Part shown: positions 53,182 through 61,156 of the stretch, one piece after another
Numbering within the stretch: position 1 is the first letter of the stretch
How the letters are laid out: every line of letters begins with the position of its first letter
Assembly: GCF_012641745.1 (NCBI RefSeq)
Contig: NZ_WEHZ01000001.1
Coordinates: 124,001 to 188,000 of the forward strand
Direction: 5' to 3'
From: Pseudoalteromonas peptidolytica
GTDB lineage: Bacteria; Pseudomonadota; Gammaproteobacteria; Enterobacterales; Alteromonadaceae
DNA length: 64,000 nucleotides
Translations under genes and position numbers: made by a program
The notes under the pieces: model-generated
Told to the model about the DNA's origin: nothing
What the model saw: only the letters and a program-made list of their open reading frames with translations
Databases searched by the model: none

Positions 53182-53967
53182 ATGAAGAAAACATATCGTC
53201 AGCAAGGCTTTACTCTTGTTGAGATGTCTTTAGTACTGGTTGTGATAGGGCTCATTCTTGGCGCGCTGTCTGTCGGTAAAGATATGCAGCGAAATGCTGA
53301 ATACAAAAAGATCAAACAAAAATTTGTTGACCAATGGGTACAGGCCTACAACCAATATTATGACCGCATGGGCGTGGTAGTTGGAGACCGCCCAAAAACG
53401 CCAACATTAGCGGTGAATGCGGTAAATGTTACTGACAACAATACTATTAACACACTGCTTGGAACTGCTGATAATGCACTTTCTCAAGCAAATATCACAG
53501 AGCTTTGTTCAACGCCTGCAACGGTTGGTCAAACAGCCGATTTACTAGGCTACTTCCACCGTGCTGGTATTGGTTTGCCAACAGGTCGTGCGAGTGGTTA
53601 TGAAGACAGATATGTCTACCTAGATACCAATGGTAATCCACAACAGCTCACCGTTTGTTTCCAATTTTTGGTAGCAGGTGCAGACCATGGTGCTGGTAAC
53701 GTCATGGTGATCAAGGGGCTAACTCCTGACTTAGCACGCTCACTAGACAGCGCCATTGATGGCCTTGTGGATGCTGACGATGGCCGCTTTCGTTTAGATA
53801 ACGCAATCACGCTTGGCTTGAGTACAGGTAATGGCGGTGATGGTTGGCCAACAGGTAACAATACAGTAACAACAGCTGGCACAGGTGGTGCGAGTAACAC
53901 GACTTCAGCGGTAGAAGATCATCAGCAAGTTTCTACCCTTACTGCATTTTACCGCATGACTCAATAA
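53182..53967 (+). CDS. Type IV prepilin-like protein 2 of tandem set
   Basis: This 261-residue protein has leader MKKTYRQQG, then FTLVEMSLVLVVIGLILGA with Phe+1/Glu+5. Cys109 and Cys159 likely pair. Between them is the shared block GLPTGRASGYEDRYVYLDTN (131-150) and NGNPQQLTVCF. GLTPDLARSLDSAIDGL with DADDGRFRLD follows, then a Gly/Thr/Asn-rich tail ending TAFYRMTQ. It is a close paralogue of the next two genes (AYNQYY, RMGVVVGD). Function: filament or pseudopilus subunit. Confidence 0.9.
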   Translation: MKKTYRQQGFTLVEMSLVLVVIGLILGALSVGKDMQRNAEYKKIKQKFVDQWVQAYNQYYDRMGVVVGDRPKTPTLAVNAVNVTDNNTINTLLGTADNALSQANITELCSTPATVGQTADLLGYFHRAGIGLPTGRASGYEDRYVYLDTNGNPQQLTVCFQFLVAGADHGAGNVMVIKGLTPDLARSLDSAIDGLVDADDGRFRLDNAITLGLSTGNGGDGWPTGNNTVTTAGTGGASNTTSAVEDHQQVSTLTAFYRMTQ

Positions 53968-53980
53968 CAGGAACCAGAGA

Positions 53981-54787
53981 ATGAAAAACCAACCTCTTCA
54001 GTCGAATAAGCAAACGGGTTTTACGCTAGTTGAAATGGCTTTGGTGCTGGTTGTTATCGGGCTAATTCTAGGTGCGGTATCAATTGGTAAAGACTTACAG
54101 CGTAGTTCTGAATATAACAAAGTAAAGCAAAAGTTTGTGGATCAATGGGAACAGGCTTACAACCAGTATTATATGCGCACAGGTGTGGTTGTTGGCGATA
54201 GCCTAAGTACGCCAACGTTTGCAGTAAATGCCGCTGGTGAATTTACTAAAGACAATCAAAAAACCACAACGGTATCGCAGTTTTTAGAGCTAAATACAGG
54301 TGGAGACTACAGTCAAATTGACGAGCCGCCGCGTTTATGTCAAGGACAAAACATCGACCAATACACGCAAAGACGTGAAAATAGCACTGAAAATCTACAT
54401 AGCTACTTTGATGCGCTTGGTATTCGTATGCCAGCGGGGCGTGCAGAAGGTCGTGAAGATCGTTATGTCTATCTAGATACCAATGGTAACCCGCAAGAAA
54501 TTCAAGTGTGTTTCCAGTGGAACAAGCCAAACTCAAATTCAGGCTCAGGTAACGTGATGGTTATTGCGGGCTTAACTCCAGATCTTGCGCGTATGTTAGA
54601 TGAGATGATCGACGGTCAAATCAACGCCGCAGAAGGTCGCTTTAGAGAGCAAGCGACTACACCACAAGTGGGCTGGAGCTTTACCAACAAAGACAGTCAA
54701 GCAAGCACCACGGCTTCAACCGCTTCAGGATTTACAGACGAAGCACAAGTAAAAATTGTCACTGCACACTACAAGATGAATCAGTAA
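53981..54787 (+). CDS. Type IV prepilin-like protein 3 of tandem set
   Basis: This 268-residue protein has leader MKNQPLQSNKQTG, then FTLVEMALVLVVIGLILGA. Cys120 and Cys177 bracket IRMPAGRAEGREDRYVYLD (148-166) and NGNPQEIQVCFQW. GLTPDLARMLDEMIDGQ and AAEGRFRE match its neighbours, and the C-terminus VTAHYKMNQ matches that of protein 4 (VTAVYKMEQ). Spacing to the genes on either side is 13 and 10 bp. Confidence 0.9.
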   Translation: MKNQPLQSNKQTGFTLVEMALVLVVIGLILGAVSIGKDLQRSSEYNKVKQKFVDQWEQAYNQYYMRTGVVVGDSLSTPTFAVNAAGEFTKDNQKTTTVSQFLELNTGGDYSQIDEPPRLCQGQNIDQYTQRRENSTENLHSYFDALGIRMPAGRAEGREDRYVYLDTNGNPQEIQVCFQWNKPNSNSGSGNVMVIAGLTPDLARMLDEMIDGQINAAEGRFREQATTPQVGWSFTNKDSQASTTASTASGFTDEAQVKIVTAHYKMNQ

Positions 54788-54797
54788 GGTAGCAACA

Positions 54798-55619
54798 ATG
54801 AACAAGAATAAAGGTTTCACGCTAGTTGAAATGGCAGTCGTGCTGGTGGTAATTGGTTTGATCATCAGTGCCGTGTCAGTAGGACAAAACCTACAGCGTA
54901 ACGCCGAAGTACAAAAGCTCAAGCAAACATTTATCGACCAGTGGGTAATGGCATATAACCAGTACTATAACCGCACCGGTGTTGTACTAGGTGATAGTGA
55001 GCAAGAGCCGCGCTACATGGTTGCAGGTAAAGAGTTTGAGTATGTCGGTATTCGTCAACAAAATGCTGGTGGCGCAGGGGTGCCAGGTGTTGAAGGAAGT
55101 GATATTCGCTTGCCAGAAACACTGCCGCGTATTTGTGAGGGGGCAGGGCATACTCGTATCGGTATGGACGATGACCGTGCGCTAGCTGCACAAAGTTTAC
55201 ATGATTTGATGGATCGCCAAGGGATCCGCATGCCAGCAGCTCGTTCTGAAGGTAGGGAAGATAGATTTGTCTACCTTGACAGCAACGGTAACCCACAAGA
55301 AGTTCAGGTATGTTTCCAGTGGAACCCTGAGGGGCAAATTCACGGCAGTGGCAATGTGATGGTGCTAAGAGGCCTTACCCCTGAGCTGGCTCGAGAGTTT
55401 GACCGTATGATTGATGGCAAAGCAGATGCAATCGAAGGTATGTTCCGTCAATACAACCCTAATCCAAATTCACTGACAACGTCTGGTGAGTCTGGTCGCG
55501 AATGGTTAGGTAACAACACCTATGCGATGAACGACCAAGTTGTGGAAAGTCGTGAAGGACTTAACCGAGACGAAGATGCCGTAATGTTAGTGACTGCGGT
55601 TTACAAAATGGAGCAATAA
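54798..55619 (+). CDS. Type IV prepilin-like protein 4 of tandem set
   Basis: This 273-residue protein has a short leader MNKNKG, then FTLVEMAVVLVVIGLIISA. Cys113 and Cys172 bracket IRMPAARSEGREDRFVYLD (143-161) and NGNPQEVQVCFQW. GLTPELAREFDRMIDGK and AIEGMFRQ follow. The insert between the N-terminal helix and Cys113 is longer and Gly-rich. It is the closest relative of protein 3. Confidence 0.9.
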   Translation: MNKNKGFTLVEMAVVLVVIGLIISAVSVGQNLQRNAEVQKLKQTFIDQWVMAYNQYYNRTGVVLGDSEQEPRYMVAGKEFEYVGIRQQNAGGAGVPGVEGSDIRLPETLPRICEGAGHTRIGMDDDRALAAQSLHDLMDRQGIRMPAARSEGREDRFVYLDSNGNPQEVQVCFQWNPEGQIHGSGNVMVLRGLTPELAREFDRMIDGKADAIEGMFRQYNPNPNSLTTSGESGREWLGNNTYAMNDQVVESREGLNRDEDAVMLVTAVYKMEQ

Positions 55620-55628
55620 GAGAGCAGT

Positions 55629-56114
55629 ATGATTACTCGCATCAGCTTAGCGCTCATTTTGCTGTTATCTATCAGTTTGCCTGTAGTGGGATACCTACAG
55701 GCTTCTGCCGATAAAGCATTAAGATCAGAGCGTTTAGTTCTTTCTGAACTAATAAATCAACAACAGCAGCAAAAGCGCTATTTAGCTAAATTAGAGCAGC
55801 GAAAAAACTTCGACGCTGCGGTTACTAAGTTAACCGAGAAAGCAAGTTCATTAGGGCTTGGTGAGTCTAGTTTGCAAGCGTATAAAGTTAACTTCCGCCA
55901 AATGATCCCTATCGCCGAAATTGATGCTTATATGTCACAAACACATAGTCAGCCTGGGCGCTTTTATGTACCTCAAAATTTTCAGTTGAGTCGTGAAGGG
56001 ATGAGCTTGTCTGGCAGTATCACAGATAGAGTGAAAATGCTGGAACACAGCCAAAATGAAGTACAAAACTTCTTACTGTCTTATAAAGGCACAGCATTGG
56101 TGGTACAGAAATAA
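55629..56114 (+). CDS. PilO/MshJ-like inner-membrane protein
   Basis: This 161-residue bitopic protein has one membrane helix (~4-22), then a Gln/Lys/Leu-rich helical region with coiled-coil character (SERLVLSELINQQQQQKRYL), then a small beta-containing domain. Size, topology and position before the PilN-like gene fit the PilO/MshJ/GspM class of alignment-complex proteins. Similarity is structural in kind; no strict motif exists. Its stop overlaps the next ATG by one base. Confidence 0.6.
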   Translation: MITRISLALILLLSISLPVVGYLQASADKALRSERLVLSELINQQQQQKRYLAKLEQRKNFDAAVTKLTEKASSLGLGESSLQAYKVNFRQMIPIAEIDAYMSQTHSQPGRFYVPQNFQLSREGMSLSGSITDRVKMLEHSQNEVQNFLLSYKGTALVVQK

Positions 56115-57421
56115 TGTCAAATAAGTATTTAGTTGAAAGCCATGGAAAGCTGGTCTTAATCGACGGAAAAAACTGGCAGACGCTAGAGCATAAAGGCGTA
56201 AATAACTTTGTCGGTACCTTGTCTGAAAACGTTCATTTGGTGACAGACTTTGCCACAACTGCGGCGTTTAAGCATATTCAGTGTGATTATAAATACGCTG
56301 AATTTATCTTATCCAAAGAGTTAAAAGACAGTGGTGAAATTGTAGGTAATGTGCAGTTGCTTGCGATCCAAAAAAACAAGCAAGCGCAAATGAACAACAG
56401 TGTGTTTTACGCACCGGTTAATCTAGAAACCTATAATCGTTATCAGGTGATTGCAGATAATACGTTACACAATACCCTGTTGTTTTCTTATTATCAGCTC
56501 TACGCCAGCCTTGCGGCGACAAATAAGAGCAATCAGGTACGAGCTAGCTTCGTTGTCACAGAAAGTGATATTAGTATTTTACTCAGTCAAAAGGGTAAAG
56601 TGGTTGGCTTTGAGTCATTGCCTAAGGTGATGTTCCAAGGTGAAAACCGTATCGCAAGTTTGACCAATGCTTTGCGTACGCTTGAGCGCCAATTGCGTTT
56701 GAAGTCGACCTCAGTGTCGGTACATTTTTGGTTAGAACCAGACGCAAGTGTTGATTGGGCTGAAGCGCTTGCCAGTGAATTGCAACTTGATTTAGAGCCT
56801 GTCACAGCAACTCCTGTGATTGTTGATGGCCAGCCTATGTTTAGTTCACTAGCACCTCACTTGGGTAGCTTATCGCTTAAGCATGCACTGAATCAAAGCG
56901 AGTCAAAATACCTTTATTTGGCTAAAAAAAGCTTGCCATTGGTGGCTAGCTTATTGCTTGCAGCAAATGCTTATATTGGCCTTCAATACTTCCAAGTCAG
57001 CGAAAGTCATCAACAGCTCAGTGCTCGAGTGCAGAGCATGCAAAGTACATTAACTAAGCAAATTCCAAACAAAGTCATTCAGCAAAACGACTACCAGCTC
57101 TATTTGGATGATTTAGAACGTATTCAGCATGCTTCTAAATTGCCCGGCTATCATGAAGTTCTCGCTGATATTGCAACGGCTATTCCACAAAACTCTGTGG
57201 TTTTTGATTGGATAAGTTTTGATTACCCAAAACAAACTGACGAAAACAAGCTTTTTATTAGTTTGGTGGGGACACAAACTGCGCAATCAGACGATCCAAT
57301 AGAGCACTTTAACCAATTTGTTAAGTCACTCACAAGTCAAGGTTACAAGCTTAGAGATAGCTCGGTACAAACCAGCTTCAAAGGGGTTAGCTTTGCATTA
57401 GATTTGGAGCGTCCACTATGA
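56114..57421 (+). CDS. GspL/PilMN-like bitopic assembly protein
   Basis: This 435-residue protein has a ~270-residue cytoplasmic part rich in alternating strands and helices (FVVTESDISILLSQKGKVV, ALRTLERQLRLKSTSVSVHF) that could be a degenerate actin-like PilM/MshI domain. One membrane helix follows (~276-294, LVASLLLAANAYIGLQYF), then a periplasmic coiled coil and a PilN-type domain (HEVLADIATAIPQNSVVFDW, FVKSLTSQGYKL). It therefore combines PilM and PilN roles as GspL or MshI do. It overlaps the next gene by 4 bp. Confidence 0.7.
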   Translation: MSNKYLVESHGKLVLIDGKNWQTLEHKGVNNFVGTLSENVHLVTDFATTAAFKHIQCDYKYAEFILSKELKDSGEIVGNVQLLAIQKNKQAQMNNSVFYAPVNLETYNRYQVIADNTLHNTLLFSYYQLYASLAATNKSNQVRASFVVTESDISILLSQKGKVVGFESLPKVMFQGENRIASLTNALRTLERQLRLKSTSVSVHFWLEPDASVDWAEALASELQLDLEPVTATPVIVDGQPMFSSLAPHLGSLSLKHALNQSESKYLYLAKKSLPLVASLLLAANAYIGLQYFQVSESHQQLSARVQSMQSTLTKQIPNKVIQQNDYQLYLDDLERIQHASKLPGYHEVLADIATAIPQNSVVFDWISFDYPKQTDENKLFISLVGTQTAQSDDPIEHFNQFVKSLTSQGYKLRDSSVQTSFKGVSFALDLERPL

Positions 57422-57891
57422 GTAAAAAATTAGGATTAGCAGGCGTTGGAATAGCGCTCGGCGCATGTGTTGTTACAGCGGTTGCGAATTGGTTAGCACC
57501 TGCTCAAGTGTCTTTTAACGACCCTGTAAGAGTACCGTCCTTACACACTCTCAATTACTCTAAATTTGATGAGGAGCGGCTGCATGCGCTGTTGCCTATC
57601 CTCGACAAACAAATTGTGATAGCTGAAAACGATAAGGCATTGTCACTGGGTATGCTTGGCTACGTGGCAAGAGATGCCAACTTTGACTTACAAAGTGTGA
57701 TTAACCAGCATAGCTTGAGCATGGTTTATAAGTCAGCAGATAAAATGTACGCAGTAGTCGATAACCAAGTGTATGAGCTTGGCCAGACCTTACCGTCTGG
57801 TGCAAAGCTTGTTGATGTGCAAGATAGAACTGCGGTGTTTTATCAGCAAGGCCAGATGGCGCGGTTAAGCATGACTGGTGAGGCGCTATAA
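57418..57891 (+). CDS. PilP/MshK/GspC-like periplasmic protein
   Basis: This 157-residue protein has an N-terminal helix (~5-27) acting as membrane anchor or uncleaved signal. The C-terminal domain has the HR/PilP pattern: VYELGQTLPSGAKLVDVQDRT followed by AVFYQQGQMARLSM. Such domains contact the secretin N-domains and link inner and outer membrane parts. The stop directly abuts the next ATG. Assignment is by pattern and gene order. Confidence 0.65.
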   Translation: MSKKLGLAGVGIALGACVVTAVANWLAPAQVSFNDPVRVPSLHTLNYSKFDEERLHALLPILDKQIVIAENDKALSLGMLGYVARDANFDLQSVINQHSLSMVYKSADKMYAVVDNQVYELGQTLPSGAKLVDVQDRTAVFYQQGQMARLSMTGEAL

Positions 57892-58647
57892 ATGCCAAGT
57901 ATCGGGGTAATAACACAGCGTAAAACCCGCGGCTTCACGTTGTTGGAGCTTGCGGTTTATATCATGGTTGTAGGGATCCTCATTTCTGTTGGCACTGGGA
58001 TGATGATGAACAACAGTAAAAAGCCCGGAGTGCAGGCAACAAGTAGTAATGAAAAGCTTGCCGCCTCAGGCTCTAATCTCAGTTTAGATGCTTACGCAGC
58101 ACCACTTTTGCTGTTTACGCAAACCCATTATCGCTTACCTTGTCCCGATACCAATAATGATGGTAGTGAAGATTGCCCTAATGCAGCAACGCCACCTGAA
58201 TTATTAAAAGGTACTTTGCCTTTCACAACACTCGCGCTAGAGCAACGACCCGTTGATACTTTTGGCAATGCCCCATTTTATGCCGTTGATTTTGCATTGA
58301 CTCAGTTAGTAGACAGTGCAACAAGCAGTTGGGATGGTGGGCGACTGAACCTCGATGATTTATGTGAAAAAACCAAGTCTCGTTATAGAGCTGCTATCAG
58401 TACCAACAGACTGTCGGTGATCCGAGCTCGGGGATTGAATTGTCAGGCTGCTGATGTTTTTAATCCAGCTTTTGTGTTGGTCTCAGGGGGCGCACAAGAT
58501 TTGGACAATATAAACGGTATGCTGGATGGCGAAAATGGCAGTGGCAATAATTGCTACGAATTTTCAGGTCGTGAGAAGTCAGCACAGTATGACGATGTGG
58601 TGCACTTTGTGTCGATGGCAAACTTAATTTCGCAGGTATGTAATTAG
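57892..58647 (+). CDS. Pseudopilin with CPDTNNDGSEDC loop, 251 aa
   Basis: A 14-residue leader ending RKTRG is followed by FTLLELAVYIMVVGILISV, with Phe+1 and Glu+5 present. Residues 81-95 are RLPCPDTNNDGSEDC, an Asp-rich loop between Cys84 and Cys95 resembling a calcium-binding EF-type loop. Then TLPFTTLALEQRPVDTFGNA, FVLVSGGAQDLDNIN, and the terminal YDDVVHFVSMANLISQVCN. It is the smallest and simplest of the four related pseudopilins, without the extra C-terminal domain. Confidence 0.88.
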   Translation: MPSIGVITQRKTRGFTLLELAVYIMVVGILISVGTGMMMNNSKKPGVQATSSNEKLAASGSNLSLDAYAAPLLLFTQTHYRLPCPDTNNDGSEDCPNAATPPELLKGTLPFTTLALEQRPVDTFGNAPFYAVDFALTQLVDSATSSWDGGRLNLDDLCEKTKSRYRAAISTNRLSVIRARGLNCQAADVFNPAFVLVSGGAQDLDNINGMLDGENGSGNNCYEFSGREKSAQYDDVVHFVSMANLISQVCN

Positions 58648-58649
58648 TT

Positions 58650-60080
58650 ATGGTTCGCAGTCAACTTAAGCGTATGCAAGGACTTAGCCTTGTTGAATTA
58701 GCAGTGAGTATGGCCGTTTTAAGTTTATTACTTGCAGCTATTTTACCTGTTATGACCTCTGGTATTGGTGCTGGAGGAAAAAGCGAAGACTCACCAACTT
58801 TATCAATCAGTGAGTCACGCTTACTACTTGATGAAATCGATGGGGCAATTTTAGGCTTTTTACAAACTCACCACCGTTTACCCTGTCCTGATATCAATTT
58901 AGATGGCCGTGAAGATTGTACGGTGCCGTCTGGGGTCACTGTAAATCCGACTGAGCACGGTGTCAGTGGCGATAACAAAGTGCATGTCGGTTATTTACCT
59001 GTCGCGGATTTGCAAATCGCACTAAATGCTGATGAAGAATGGCGTAGAGTGAGCATTGAATACGGCGTTTACAGACAGCAGCAAGACAGCAAAGATTTGG
59101 TCATCCAAGGCAATCATTATAGCCAAGTACCTGTAAACCACGAGCCCCTTTGTGAAGAGGGAAAAAGTGACTGCGCGGTGAATCGTTACCGTGTAGCTGA
59201 TAGCAGTACCAGCTTATATTTTAGCTACTTAGGTAGAAGCTTTAATAAAACCAGCGACTCTGATGACCTACAGCAAAGTGATGGCTATCAAACTACAACC
59301 AATACCATCAACACGCTTGATTTTTGCCAGCAGCTAACAGCACTTGAGCGCGGCAATGAAATTAGTGATGTGCTCAGTGCTAAACAAAATCAACGCTTAT
59401 TTACAGAGCGTATCCAAACAAAAAATGGGACAGCTGGGGTTATTTATCCCGCCTACGCACTGTCTATTTCTCGCTCACAAAAAGTACTTACGGGTGAAGG
59501 CTATTCTGAGCGAAATACCGATGATGTATTTGAATTTCAAGCAGAGTCGCGTACTGCAACGAATGAGTATGATGACACTACGCTCATTAAGTCATTTGCA
59601 CAGCTTAATAGAGAGTTGAATTGCGGTAAGCGTCTTAGCCAAGCAAACACCTCTTTATTTAAAGGCATTGCACACATTGCCAATGAGAACATGTATCAGC
59701 TTCACCTAGCTAACTCTGAAATATATATGCTCAACACCGCAGAGGGGATAGCTCGACTTGAGCTTGATGAGATTTTTCTTAACTTAGACAAGCTTTTCAA
59801 TATTGCGGCAATAAAGGATGCCACAGATGACATGATATCTTCTAAAGGCGGTGCTGCAGTGCCTGCGGGGTTTGCCTTAGCGCTTGCAGTTGCTGATCTC
59901 GTTAAAGTGCAGTGGTATCTAGACACGAATACAACAGAACAAAGAGATGCTCGTGACACACTCAGTGCGGCACTTGAATATCATGACAAACTTATCCAGC
60001 GAGCTCAACTTGCCGGTACAACGATGCGAGCAGAGCTGCAAAAAGCACGTGAAATAGAGCAGGCAGGTCAAATCAAGTGA
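58650..60080 (+). CDS. Large pseudopilin, 476 aa
   Basis: Leader MVRSQLKRMQG is followed by LSLVELAVSMAVLSLLLAA, with Leu+1 and Glu+5. RLPCPDINLDGREDC (76-90) matches the shared loop, with Cys79 and Cys90. EYDDTTLIKSFAQLNRELNC marks the end of the shared pilin core (~310-330). About 150 extra residues follow: a helical segment, the Ala-rich GGAAVPAGFALALAVADLV, and a charged helix ending near EIEQAGQIK. The latter has no parallel I know in classical minor pilins. Confidence 0.87.
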   Translation: MVRSQLKRMQGLSLVELAVSMAVLSLLLAAILPVMTSGIGAGGKSEDSPTLSISESRLLLDEIDGAILGFLQTHHRLPCPDINLDGREDCTVPSGVTVNPTEHGVSGDNKVHVGYLPVADLQIALNADEEWRRVSIEYGVYRQQQDSKDLVIQGNHYSQVPVNHEPLCEEGKSDCAVNRYRVADSSTSLYFSYLGRSFNKTSDSDDLQQSDGYQTTTNTINTLDFCQQLTALERGNEISDVLSAKQNQRLFTERIQTKNGTAGVIYPAYALSISRSQKVLTGEGYSERNTDDVFEFQAESRTATNEYDDTTLIKSFAQLNRELNCGKRLSQANTSLFKGIAHIANENMYQLHLANSEIYMLNTAEGIARLELDEIFLNLDKLFNIAAIKDATDDMISSKGGAAVPAGFALALAVADLVKVQWYLDTNTTEQRDARDTLSAALEYHDKLIQRAQLAGTTMRAELQKAREIEQAGQIK

Positions 60081-61156
60081 ACAGTGTAAATTCATTTAAA
60101 AAGCAACAAGGCATTTCATTACTTGAGCTGGCGATATTGACGAGCCTGCTGGCTGTAATTGCAGGTATTGGCTTTGGTGCATTTAACAAACAGCAAACAA
60201 GAAATGACTATTTGGTCACTGAGTCGAGTATTTTTGCCGCTGAAGATATTTTAGTTAATTATTTACAAACCAATCTACGCCTCCCTTGCCCAGATACCAA
60301 TCAAGATGGCAAAGAAGACTGTGGTTCTCGTTATGGTACCTTGCCTTACGAAACCTTAGGGCTTGATGGCGTAATTATAGACGCTTGGAATCAGCCTATT
60401 CGCTATCAGGTTAGCTCAGTGCTTAGCAGCACAAATGCGACGAATATGTATACCTTGTGTCAGCATATTAGAACTAATGAGGTTGCAAATGCTGGTCAAA
60501 CCGGGTTTACCTTAATCAGCGGTGGCCTCAAGGATTATGACAATGGCCAGTTAAGCGATGGTAACGTCGATACTGTGAGTCAAGTTGGCTCCGAATTAAT
60601 TTACAACAGGGAAAACACCTACCTTATTCCTGGAAAAACAGAGCGAGCTATCAGTGACGATAGAGCGGTAAGCAAAGGCTTGGTTCCGCTACTTGGAGAG
60701 CTAAATTGTACCGGACTACTGGTTGCAGCCAATAGCATGGAAAGTCAAATTCGACTATTGGACATTCAAAGAGAAGCCTTTAACTCTACGATTGGAGCGC
60801 TAGACGGCACACTGAGTGACCTCTACATGGTACGAGTGAGTTCCGGTGTCAATATGGCAGTAGCAGCAGCGCAAGCCGCCTCTGCAGTTGCTGGTAATTT
60901 AGACGGCGCTGCTGATGCAACTAGTGGAGACCCTTCTACAATGAGTGCCGTTGCAGCATCTGCAATTGATATCGCTGCGGCTGCTGTTGCGGTTGCCAGC
61001 TCAATTGAAGCGCTAGTGAATGCTGAAAAAACAGAAGACCGGGCGAAGTCGCAAAAAAGCAAAGTTCAGGAATATATTGGAAAGCTAAATTCTACCTGTA
61101 ATACCTTAAGAACATTCACACAAGAACAAAAAGGGAGTGCAATTTCATGCGACTAA
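60077..61156 (+). CDS. Large pseudopilin, 359 aa
   Basis: A GTG start overlaps the previous stop. Leader MNSVNSFKKQQG is followed by ISLLELAILTSLLAVIAGI, with Ile+1 and Glu+5. RLPCPDTNQDGKEDC is at 68-82, then GTLPYETLGLDGVIIDAWNQ and FTLISGGLKDYDNGQ, with core end SDDRAVSKGLVPLLGELNC. A C-terminal extension has a strikingly Ala-rich hydrophobic stretch (VNMAVAAAQAASAVAG, SAVAASAIDIAAAAVAVASS) and a Lys/Glu-rich helix. It overlaps the 818-aa gene by 10 bp. Confidence 0.87.
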   Translation: MNSVNSFKKQQGISLLELAILTSLLAVIAGIGFGAFNKQQTRNDYLVTESSIFAAEDILVNYLQTNLRLPCPDTNQDGKEDCGSRYGTLPYETLGLDGVIIDAWNQPIRYQVSSVLSSTNATNMYTLCQHIRTNEVANAGQTGFTLISGGLKDYDNGQLSDGNVDTVSQVGSELIYNRENTYLIPGKTERAISDDRAVSKGLVPLLGELNCTGLLVAANSMESQIRLLDIQREAFNSTIGALDGTLSDLYMVRVSSGVNMAVAAAQAASAVAGNLDGAADATSGDPSTMSAVAASAIDIAAAAVAVASSIEALVNAEKTEDRAKSQKSKVQEYIGKLNSTCNTLRTFTQEQKGSAISCD

